DNA of 64,000 nucleotides from the NCBI GenBank assembly GCA_930367205.1, contig OV884014.1, forward strand, positions 108,476,138 through 108,540,137, read 5' to 3'. Made by a program: the position numbers and the translations under genes. Below the pieces are notes generated by a model that had not been told where the DNA came from, made no database searches, and saw nothing but the letters and a program-made list of their open reading frames with translations. Below, in pieces: positions 20,535-32,300 of the stretch (positions are counted from its first letter, which is position 1; each line of letters starts with the position of its first letter). Source of the DNA: Acanthosoma haemorrhoidale. Taxonomy: Eukaryota; Arthropoda; Insecta; Hemiptera; Acanthosomatidae.

Positions 20535-21470
20535 GCATACACCGCTGATGTACCCTCTGCCCACAATATGTTCATGGCAACATTTGCAGATGTCACTGCG
20601 GTCCTCTCATCCCAGTGAGACCCCGATATAGCATTCCATAACCTCCAAAAACACCTTGATGAGATCGAGTATTGGTGCAACTAATGGCGGATTTAAGCTA
20701 ATGAAGCAAAATGTTACCACATTACCTTCACCCTATGTCGCTAGTTTATTTTAATTCCATTCCTCTACTTGTAGCCGAGATAGTACAGTACTTAGGCTTC
20801 CATCTCGACGAAAGGCTGACCTGGAACCCACATACGAGGCTAAAAAGGCAAGAACTACACACTTTGGACAACTGTACAGACTACTTCAAAGGACATCCCA
20901 TCTCTTAATAGAAAATAAATTACTAATCTACAAAGCTATTTTTAAGCCAATCTGGACATACAGAATAATTCGAATAAAGTCGAATATCAAGCGTATCCAA
21001 TCCTTTCAATCAAAAGTCCTGAGAACAATAGTAAATACCCCTTATTACGACAGCAACAAAACCCTTCATAACGATCTTGATATACCTTACATTCTCGAAC
21101 TCATCCCTTCCAAGTTCATGAAATTCCATAGTAACCACCCTAATCCCCTAGCACAGTCATTGCACTGCACCAATAATCTCCCTCAGAGACTAAAGTGGCA
21201 ATGGCGTCGTGACCTGCTATAAATGCGTATTAGTGGGAGTCTTGGCAATAGCCAGTTTCTCCAATCATTTCCTGAGCGTATGTGGCTCTCGCGCTCTTCG
21301 TCGAACTCCACTGGGTCTTATCCAGTGACGCGGCTGACGGAGAAGATTGAGGGACTCCCCAAGACTCTGCTTCCATTTCCGCATGCGAGGGAGGTGACAA
21401 CCATGTGGATTTGGGAGGTTTCTGTGCTGTTTGTAAATACTGTATGAATGAAGACTTGTAAATATGGTTA
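20535..21470 (+). mobile_element. Jockey-like LINE (family B), partial RT and 3' end
   Basis: This is the longest family B copy here. It begins inside the reverse transcriptase palm: the region around 20590 encodes 'ATFADVTAVLSS', where the invariant second Asp of the F/YADD box has become Val. Then follow 'HLDEIEYWC', 'YLGFHLDERLTWNPHTRLKR', further thumb sequence and the 3' untranslated region to about 21470. Multiple stops and a deletion of the 'NRRFG' segment relative to 17319 show decay. No target duplication found; the 3' A tail is missing. Confidence 0.75.
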
Positions 21471-24400
21471 GTGTTATGTGATTTCAGTGTTAAGGACCTA
21501 CACAGACATATATATACAGTATAATAATGCGATTTCATACATTATGCAGGCAAGGTGCTTCAAATACTTTTGAAATTTAAGCTCATTTATGACATCATAC
21601 AGACAAACGTATATAATGACTGCAGGAAGGTGCAAGCACTCCGTTCGGACTAAGCAACAAACCTAATACACTAAGCCTTGGGCATGAATAAGTGAGGACG
21701 AGCGCAGAGACAGCGGGCACTAGCCGAGATTCCCCACAATTTCCCCTGAGTTGCAATAGAGCTGATAGCGACCATTCGGACCACGTAGGAAGCAAGGCCT
21801 CCTAAATATTAAATCAGGAAGGAGCACGGACCCAGTTATTGGTGGTCTCGCGGGCCCTGATACACTAATCCCATTAGCTCACCTCTCACCTGGGCTCGGT
21901 CACGCAAAGGGAAGGTACAAGGCGCAAGTGGTTGGGTCAACAGAACTCACAACCCGCAGGATTTTCACTAATCAATGAATCCAATAACTATTAGCAATGG
22001 CCGAGGCAATGTCTGCAAGTTCAAAGAGATTGATCTTCCTGGTATGTATACCGAAAGGAAGAACGTGTATGTAGTAGGTGAAATGATGTATTTTGATGAC
22101 AAATTAAAACACCCAAAACAAGTGATATCCCCATTAAATGAAGGGTTGATTTCAATCATAAACCACAAGAAGAATTAACCAGTAACGCTTTAAATTACTA
22201 CTTCCACTGTGATATTCGCGAATGCCGGGTTTTTATTAGCTACGTACAATAAACACATATTCCAAATATATATCTTATTATTATATTATTGAACATAACA
22301 TGATTGTCAAGTTGGGTATAGCTACTAGATATAATGTTTTTTTAAGTAACACTATTGATAGAGGAATAATTATATATTATTGATAAACTATTGAGGTACA
22401 TTAAGTTGTTCTGATTTTCCAACATTTACCACCTGTAATTTTAATTTTGATTAATTTAAAATTCGGAACACGTGACCTCTCCATTGGCCAATGAGAGTAA
22501 GCCAGTTGGCGTTGAGGAGGTAAAGGTTAGTTCACGCCAAGTCTTGAGTGAGGGTCGCGCTCCCGTTCAATGTGATCGGTTATTTTTAAATTATCGAAGA
22601 AAATTTTACTTCAAAATATAGAAAATTTCTACTGTTAACATGGTGGAGCTTCAAGAAATATCACTGTAGCTGAAAAATCATTGGACGTACCGACGACCAG
22701 AAAAGAACAACAAGGAAACGAGTCAGGATTGGGGGGACGCTTCGGGATTAACTAATAGATTCCGGGACTAGTTAATTGGCTCTTCCATATAAATGAAAAG
22801 TATTTAATCATTAAACTCATGAAGAGATTCAGTGGTCAAAAGTTCACTAAAACCAAAAGAATTAAGGAATTTTCTGCATGTTAAATTAAGAATTAATATT
22901 TGAAAAATTTTATTACACAATTTGTTTTTGTAAAAATCTTGACGTAAACTTTCAATATGTCATCAGATTCAAGTAGATCCAACACCAGTGAGAAAAACCG
23001 CGAGAATCAAGACAAAATCTGACTCCGAACCCGAACCCACCATCGTCAAAAACGATTAATTGTCTGTGATGGAGGTATGCGAAAAAATTGTTACAAATAA
23101 ATAAAAATGTGACAGAACAAAGCACAAGAATAACAACTGAACAGAATCGAGGAAGGAATCAAATTGAAAGTCAATCCCAAATTAAATATAATTTATAAAA
23201 TAAATTCCACGAATGCTATAGAAGAAATGAATAGCAAATTAGCTTGTCAGCAAATAAGAAATTTGCGACGAGTAAATTAAAAATCATCAAACATTAGAGA
23301 AAAAAAAAACCAATAATTAAAACAAGAACTTTAAAAATATTATTGCAAGAGACGGATGCGATTATGGTTGTATGTATGATAATTATCTGGCATAAATATA
23401 CAATTATCCTGCCACAGTTAGATAATCTGTAAACTGGCTTGTTAGATAGGAGGCACCCAACAAAGGGTGTTATTAATCAGTGGAAGGGACAGAGGTTGAG
23501 TGACTAAACTGTTTGCTTATGCCAACAGCGGGCCTGTCCCAAGTCCGAGCGCACGATTGACTGGTCCCATCTGCATACAACATGTGCCTTTATTGGCAGG
23601 GACTTTGATCAAGTCCGCCCACAGAAAACCTGCCCACAGCTTGGACATTAGCGACTTGATTGGAACGTGCTCTGCCTGTCCTGGGGGTAGGTGCTGTGCA
23701 CGCATGTTTGAGTTTCCCGCTGAGGCCGAAAGGCGGGCAATCATAGATAGCCAAATGTCATCTATAACACTTCCAGCTTCACCGCCAGTCACATAAAAAA
23801 ACTACTGATTTACTCCATTACTTTTGACACGGTGCCTTTTTTAAATAGTCAGTTGGTGCACAGAAAACCAGTTAGCCCTATTGGGAATCAAACGGTCAAA
23901 TAACTGCTGATATTGTGGTTTTATGTAAACATTGGTAAGTTGGACTGGGGACTGGGGTGCCCCTAGGGCTCCGGCCAGGTCCGGCAAACCCCTAACCTCG
24001 TCATTGTTTTCCCCCAACCGTAATCAAAGTACAACATAGCTTTGGAGTCCATGGAACTTCAAATCAGTCCTTCAGTAATATATATATATATTTATACATA
24101 CGATTCATGGCAGACATGTACAAGAGCTATTAGAGACAGCTATAACTTGACTTCCGCCATATTACAACGTACAGACAGACAGAGTGGACAATTAGCTATT
24201 AATGAAGTGCCGAGAGCCTTAAGACTATTAGCCGGCCGGAGGTATCTCTTCTTACCCGGGACACTAAATGAAGACACACCACCCCTGGAATGAAGGCCTC
24301 CAGTAAATCCCGTACAATACTTTATCTGTGCGGACCAGCTGGAGCTTCCAGGCTGACAGATACTGCGGCTGGTGAGAGATGTCCTGGAGTCCACTGGGTT

Positions 24401-24698
24401 TTTAAAGACCTCTTCCTCCGGTAACTGCCTCTTCCAGCTCTTATATCCCCAGGGATTCACCCGGGTACTTAGCGCGTCCCTGTATTTCCTACAGTAATTA
24501 GACTCAAAGCCTTACTAAATCAGGGAAATCCCGGTGGAAATTATAGTCACTTATAGTATGGGTTGATGAATGAATATAGAGGATTCTTATCTGTTCGCTG
24601 GGTGTTGATGTACCCATGATCTGCTTTCTTATTAATATTTTAGTCATAAACATTGACCGAACTATAGACAAAACCTTAATACTTACTATAGTAATAAA
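21471..24698. other. Mostly gene-free DNA with unassigned patches
   Basis: No gene supported. At 22958-23280 a plus-strand stretch with several stops reads Asn/Lys-rich sequence ('LKVNPKLNIIYKINSTNAIEE') that resembles a LINE ORF1 fragment, and 22480-22640 could be its 5' leader. This is weak. A GC-rich block at 23490-23800 has overlapping frames on both strands and no domain. 23930-24480 is another GC-richer patch. A frame at 21975-22178 (67 codons) is unrecognised. Confidence 0.35.
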
Positions 24699-24700
24699 TA

Positions 24701-25592
24701 TTAGCAGGACCGGAAAGTAATGTATTTTTTTTTACAGTATATTCAAAGAGATGAATATTTTGTTTTTGATCACTGATGTAATCACCCTTGTTATCAGCAA
24801 CCTTTTGCCATCTTGTGTGCAAATTTTCAATGCCTCATCGATAAAATCAATTGGTTTCTGAGCAAAATATCTGGAGATGCCATTTTGGACATCCAAATTT
24901 TGAAATTTTTTGCCACTTAGAAAACGGAAAGATCGGAATAAATGGAAATCCGATATCGGGCGAGTATGGTGGTTGAGGAAATACCTCTCACCCCAATACA
25001 TTAATTTTTTCCAGGGTTCTTGCGGAAAAAATAGGCACAGTGGGGTCTTGCATTATCGTGTTGCAGAATAACGCCTTTTTTATTGACAATCGCTGGGCAA
25101 TTTTCAATTAAAGATTGATTTATTCGATCCAATTACTCACTGATAAGATCTGCATTTACAGTTTTTCCAGGTACCAGCGATGAACGACCCCGCGAATACT
25201 CCACCAAACACACAAAAGCGCCTTTTTGGAGTGTAAACCTGGCTTAGCTATACTTCGTGCCGATTCATGCGGAGAGAGATTTTTGGATTATCATAGAGGA
25301 CCCATTTTTCATCTCCTGACTCACCCATCATACCCGATATTGCGCCATCGGATTTCCATTAATTCCAATCGCTAAAAATTTGAAAATTCGGATGTCCAAA
25401 GTACCATCTCCAATATTTTGCACAAAAACCAATTGATTTTTATCGATTCGGTATTGAAAATTTGCACACTAGAGGCCAGAAGGTTGCTGATAAAGGGTAA
25501 TTACATCACTGTTAAAAAGCAAAAACTTGTTATAAATTTATGTCTTTGAATTTAATGTAAAAAAAAACGACATTACTTTCCGGTCCCCCTAT
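24701..25592 (-). mobile_element. Foldback mariner: 3' end inversely duplicated, TA target duplication
   Basis: Bounded by TA (24699-24700 and 25593-25594) and imperfect 22-bp terminal inverted repeats (TTAGCAGGACCGGAAAGTAATG; the right end differs at about three positions). The left half reads mariner transposase on the minus strand from 'GDEKW' (about 25320) through to 'ISDFHLFRS' and a stop at 24732. The right arm (about 25325-25578) is an inverted copy of the left arm (about 24716-24970), both carrying the transposase 3' end. The N-terminal half and the authentic 5' end are absent, so both ends are the 3' end. Stops occur throughout, so it is non-coding. Confidence 0.8.
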
Positions 25593-25594
25593 TA

Positions 25595-26350
25595 GATCCA
25601 ATATTTCTGTAATTAATCTCGGGAACAGAAAAGCACTTTCATAGGCAAATATTGAGTTAAGTAATATAATTTAAATTTTATTTGAATAATTGATTTAATG
25701 AATGATAAAATTAATGAATGACTAATTTGTCAGTTTTATTATGGACAACAATAAAAAGTCTATCTTAACTACGAAAACAAGGTTTTGCTAAATAACTTTA
25801 TTTTATTTATTAATATTTGTTTGATTTCTTTTATTTTACTTTGTGTTGTACAGATTAGTGTAAAATACTTGGGTACAATAAACATCGAGTATTTTTCATC
25901 AGTATTGTTTGTAATAAAGTTGCGAAGTAAGTTTTGACTAAACGGAGGTCTAAGTTGACTATTGCCCAACAAACAGGAACTGTAGCAGAGCACTCGCCTT
26001 GCGACAAACCTGGTCGGACAATGCCTCCGGCTACAATGACCCACTAACTAGCGGCCAAGTTAATTTTCATTCGGACAGGATATTTCTCAGGCACAATTTG
26101 TCCCTGCCAGCCTTCTCAGGGCTAGCGGTTTCTCATGCTATTTCTCCAACCTGAGTCTCACTCGCGCTTTTGGGCGCTTCTCGGGGCCCCTACGTAGCCA
26201 GATCCAACGTTTTATGCGACTACATGACCGTCAGAAACTACATTTGTAAACCTAAAGACCCGATTTACGTTGGTGATGGGACCTTGCGTGTTTAAGTGGG
26301 ACCTTTATGGTGTTAATAAACTATAAGGTGAAAAGATAATTTCCACTTGA
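25595..26350. other. Left flank of the satellite, no gene seen
   Basis: AT-rich to about 25920, then moderately GC-rich to about 26300. No coding frame with recognisable motifs and no obvious relation to the satellite monomer. Confidence 0.5.
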
Positions 26351-29300
26351 AACAATGAGTGACCTTCGCAAGGTCCTAAATCGGTGACTCGCTAATTATC
26401 TACAACAATGAGTGACCTTCGCAAGGTCCTAAATCGGTGATTCGCTAATTATCTACAACAATGAGTGACCTTCGCAAGGTCCTAAATCGGTGACTCGCTA
26501 ATTATCTACAACAATGAGTGACCTTCGCAAGGTCCTAAATCGGTGATTCGCTAATTATCTACAACAATGAGTGACCTTCGCAAGGTCCTAAATCGGTGAC
26601 TCGCTAATTATCTACAACAATGAGTGACCTTCGCAAGGTCCTAAATCGGTGACTCGCTAATTATCTACAACAATGAGTGACCTTCGCAAGGTCCTAAATC
26701 GGTGATTCGCTAATTATCTACAACAATGAGTGACCTTCGCAAGGTCCTAAATCGGTGACTCGCTAATTATCTACAACAATGAGTGACCTTCGCAAGGTCC
26801 TAAATCGGTGACTCGCTAATTATCTACAACAATGAGTGACCTTCGCAAGGTCCTAAATAGGTGACTCGCTAATTATCTACAACAATGAGTTACCTTCGCA
26901 AGGTTCTAAATAGGCGACTCGCTAATTATCTACAACAATAAGTGACCTTAGCAAGGTCCTAAATCGGTGACTCGCTAATAATCTACAACAATGAGTGACC
27001 TTAGCAAGGTCCTAAATCGGTGACTCGCTAATTATCTACAACAATGAGTGACCTTCGCAAGGTCCTAAATAGGTGACTCGCTAATTATCTACAACAGTGA
27101 GTGACCTTAGCAAGGTCCTAAATCGGTGACTCGCTAATTATCTACAACAATGAGTGACCTTAGCAAGGTCCTAAATCGGTGACTCGCTAATTATCTACAA
27201 CAATGAGTGACCTTCGCAAGGTCCTAAATCGGTGACTCGCTAATTATCTACAACAATGAGTGACCTTCGCAAGGTCCTAAATCGGTGACTCGCTAATGAT
27301 CTACAACAATGAGTGACCTTCGCAAGTTCCTAAATCGGTGACTCGCTAATTATCTACAACAATGAGTGACCTTCGCAAGGTCCTAAATCGGTGACTCGCT
27401 AATTATCTACAACAATGAGTGACCTTCGCAAGGTCCTAAATCGGTTGCTCGCTAATTATCTACAACAATGAGTGACCTTAGCAAGGTCCTAAATCGGTGA
27501 CTCGCTAATTATCTACAACAATGAGTGACCTTCGCAAGGTCCTAAATCGGTGACTCGCTAATTATCTACAACAATGAGTGACCTTCGCAAGGTCCTAAAT
27601 CGGTGACTCGCTAATTATCTACAACAATGAGTTACCTTCGCAAGGTCCTAAATCGGTGACTCGCTAATTATCTACAACAATGAGTGACCTTCGCAAGGTC
27701 CTAAATCGGTGACTCGCTAATTATCTACAACAATGAGTGACCTTCGCAAGGTCCTAAATCGGTGACTCGCTAATTATCTACAACAATGAGTGACCTTAGC
27801 AAGGTCCTAAATCGGTGACTCGCTAATTATCTACAACAATGAGTGACCTTCGCAAGGTCCTAAATAGGTGACTCGCTAATTATCTACAACAGTGAGTGAC
27901 CTTAGCAAGGTCCTAAATCGGTGACTCGCTAATTATCTACAACAATGAGTGACCTTCGCAAGGTCCTAAATCGGTGACTCGCTAATTATCTACAACAATG
28001 AGTGACCTTCGCAAGGTCCTAAATCGGTGACTCGCTAATTATCTACAACAATGAGTGACCTTCGCAAGGTCCTAAATCGGTGACTCGCTAATTATCTACA
28101 ACAATGAGTGACCTTCGCAAGGTCCTAAATCGGTTGCTCGCTAATTATCTACAACAATGAGTGACCTTAGCAAGGTCCTAAATCGGTGACTCGCTAATTA
28201 TCTACAACAATGAGTGACCTTCGCAAGGTCCTAAATCGGTGACTCGCTAATTATCTACAACAATGAGTGACCTTCGCAAGGTCCTAAATCGGTGACTCGC
28301 TAATTATCTACAACAATGAGTGACCTTCGCAAGGTCCTAAATAGGTGACTCGCTAATTATCTACAACAATGAGTTACCTTCGCAAGGTTCTAAATAGGCG
28401 ACTCGCTAATTATCTACAACAATAAGTGACCTTAGCAAGGTCCTAAATCGGTGACTCGCTAATAATCTACAACAATGAGTGACCTTCGCAAGGTCCTAAA
28501 TCGGTGACTCGCTAATTATCTACAACAATGAGTGACCTTCGCAAGGTCCTAAATAGGTGACTCGCTAATTATCTACAACAGTGAGTGACCTTAGCAAGGT
28601 CCTAAATCGGTGACTCGCTAATTATCTACAACAATGAGTGACCTTAGCAAGGTCCTAAATCGGTGACTCGCTAATTATCTACAACAATGAGTGACCTTCG
28701 CAAGGTCCTAAATCGGTGACTCGCTAATTATCTACAACAATGAGTGACCTTCGCAAGGTCCTAAATCGGTGACTCGCTAATGATCTACAACAATGAGTGA
28801 CCTTCGCAAGTTCCTAAATCGGTGACTCGCTAATTATCTACAACAATGAGTGACCTTCGCAAGGTCCTAAATCGGTGACTCGCTAATTATCTACAACAAT
28901 GAGTGACCTTCGCAAGGTCCTAAATCGGTTGCTCGCTAATTATCTACAACAATGAGTGACCTTAGCAAGGTCCTAAATCGGTGACTCGCTAATTATCTAC
29001 AACAATGAGTGACCTTCGCAAGGTCCTAAATCGGTGACTCGCTAATTATCTACAACAATGAGTGACCTTCGCAAGGTCCTAAATCGGTGACTCGCTAATT
29101 ATCTACAACAATGAGTTACCTTCGCAAGGTCCTAAATCGGTGACTCGCTAATTATCTACAACAATGAGTGACCTTCGCAAGGTCCTAAATCGGCGACTCG
29201 CTAATTATCTACAACAATGAGTGACCTTCGCAAGGTCCTAAATCGGTGACTCGCTAATAATCTACAACAATGAGTGACCTTAGCAAGGTCCTAAATCGGT

Positions 29301-32300
29301 GACTCGCTAATTATCTACAACAATGAGTGACCTTCGCAAGGTCCTAAATAGGTGACTCGCTAATTATCTACAACAGTGAGTGACCTTAGCAAGGTCCTAA
29401 ATCGGTGACTCGCTAATTATCTACAACAATGAGTGACCTTAGCAAGGTCCTAAATCGGTGACTCGCTAATTATCTACAACAATGAGTGACCTTCGCAAGG
29501 TCCTAAATCGGTGACTCGCTAATTATCTACAACAATGAGTGACCTTCGCAAGGTCCTAAATCGGTGACTCGCTAATTATCTACAACAATGAGTGACCTTC
29601 GCAAGGTCCTAAATCGGTTGCTCGCTAATTATCTACAACAATGAGTGACCTTAGCAAGGTCCTAAATCGGTGACTCGCTAATTATCTACAACAATGAGTG
29701 ACCTTCGCAAGGTCCTAAATCGGTGACTCGCTAATTATCTACAACAATGAGTGACCTTCGCAAGGTCCTAAATCGGTGACTCGCTAATTATCTACAACAA
29801 TGAGTGACCTTCGCAAGGTCCTAAATAGGTGACTCGCTAATTATCTACAACAATGAGTTACCTTCGCAAGGTTCTAAATAGGCGACTCGCTAATTATCTA
29901 CAACAATAAGTGACCTTAGCAAGGTCCTAAATCGGTGACTCGCTAATTATCTACAACAATGAGTGACCTTAGCAAGGTCCTAAATCGGTGACTCGCTAAT
30001 TATCTACAACAATGAGTGACCTTCGCAAGGTCCTAAATAGGTGACTCGCTAATTATCTACAACAGTGAGTGACCTTAGCAAGGTCCTAAATCGGTGACTC
30101 GCTAATTATCTACAACAATGAGTGACCTTAGCAAGGTCCTAAATCGGTGACTCGCTAATTATCTACAACAATGAGTGACCTTCGCAAGGTCCTAAATCGG
30201 TGACTCGCTAATTATCTACAACAATGAGTGACCTTCGCAAGGTCCTAAATCGGTGACTCGCTAATGATCTACAACAATGAGTGACCTTCGCAAGGTCCTA
30301 AATCGGTGACTCGCTAATTATCTACAACAATGAGTGACCTTCGCAAGGTCCTAAATCGGTGACTCGCTAATTATCTACAACAATGAGTGACCTTCGCAAG
30401 GTCCTAAATCGGTTGCTCGCTAATTATCTACAACAATGAGTGACCTTAGCAAGGTCCTAAATCGGTGACTCGCTAATTATCTACAACAATGAGTGACCTT
30501 CGCAAGGTCCTAAATCGGTGACTCGCTAATTATCTACAACAATGAGTGACCTTCGCAAGGTCCTAAATCGGTGACTCACTAATTATCTACAACAATGAGT
30601 TACCTTCGCAAGGTCCTAAATCGGTGACTCGCTAATTATCTACAACAATGAGTGACCTTCGCAAGGTCCTAAATCGGCGACTCGCTAATTATCTACAACA
30701 ATGAGTGACCTTCGCAAGGTCCTAAATCGGTGACTCGCTAATAATCTACAACAATGAGTGACCTTAGCAAGGTCCTAAATCGGTGACTCGCTAATTATCT
30801 ACAACAATGAGTGACCTTCGCAAGGTCCTAAATCGGTGACTCGCTAATTATCTACAACAATGAGTGACCTTCGCAAGGTCCTAAATCGGTGACTCACTAA
30901 TTATCTACAACAATGAGTTACCTTCGCAAGGTCCTAAATCGGTGACTCGCTAATTATCTACAACAATGAGTGACCTTCGCAAGGTCCTAAATCGGCGACT
31001 CGCTAATTATCTACAACAATGAGTGACCTTCGCAAGGTCCTAAATCGGTGACTCGCTAATAATCTACAACAATGAGTGACCTTAGCAAGGTCCTAAATCG
31101 GTGACTCGCTAATTATCTACAACAATGAGTGACCTTCGCAAGGTCCTAAATAGGTGACTCGCTAATTATCTACAACAGTGAGTGACCTTAGCAAGGTCCT
31201 AAATCGGTGACTCGCTAATTATCTACAACAATGAGTGACCTTAGCAAGGTCCTAAATCGGTGACTCGCTAATTATCTACAACAATGAGTGACCTTCGCAA
31301 GGTCCTAAATCGGTGACTCGCTAATTATCTACAACAATGAGTGACCTTCGCAAGGTCCTAAATCGGTGACTCGCTAATTATCTACAACAATGAGTGACCT
31401 TCGCAAGGTCCTAAATCGGTTGCTCGCTAATTATCTACAACAATGAGTGACCTTAGCAAGGTCCTAAATCGGTGACTCGCTAATTATCTACAACAATGAG
31501 TGACCTTCGCAAGGTCCTAAATCGGTGACTCGCTAATTATCTACAACAATGAGTGACCTTCGCAAGGTCCTAAATCGGTGACTCGCTAATTATCTACAAC
31601 AATGAGTGACCTTCGCAAGGTCCTAAATAGGTGACTCGCTAATTATCTACAACAATGAGTTACCTTCGCAAGGTTCTAAATAGGCGACTCGCTAATTATC
31701 TACAACAATAAGTGACCTTAGCAAGGTCCTAAATCGGTGACTCGCTAATAATCTACAACAATGAGTGACCTTAGCAAGGTCCTAAATCGGTGACTCGCTA
31801 ATTATCTACAACAATGAGTGACCTTCGCAAGGTCCTAAATAGGTGACTCGCTAATTATCTACAACAGTGAGTGACCTTAGCAAGGTCCTAAATCGGTGAC
31901 TCGCTAATTATCTACAACAATGAGTGACCTTAGCAAGGTCCTAAATCGGTGACTCGCTAATTATCTACAACAATGAGTGACCTTCGCAAGGTCCTAAATC
32001 GGTGACTCGCTAATTATCTACAACAATGAGTGACCTTCGCAAGGTCCTAAATCGGTGACTCGCTAATGATCTACAACAATGAGTGACCTTCGCAAGTTCC
32101 TAAATCGGTGACTCGCTAATTATCTACAACAATGAGTGACCTTCGCAAGGTCCTAAATCGGTGACTCGCTAATTATCTACAACAATGAGTGACCTTCGCA
32201 AGGTCCTAAATCGGTTGCTCGCTAATTATCTACAACAATGAGTGACCTTAGCAAGGTCCTAAATCGGTGACTCGCTAATTATCTACAACAATGAGTGACC

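Noticed and set aside
23500..23796. Overlapping frames of 98 and 91 codons on both strands
   Set aside because: Neither has a recognisable motif; long frames on both strands are expected in a GC-rich patch.
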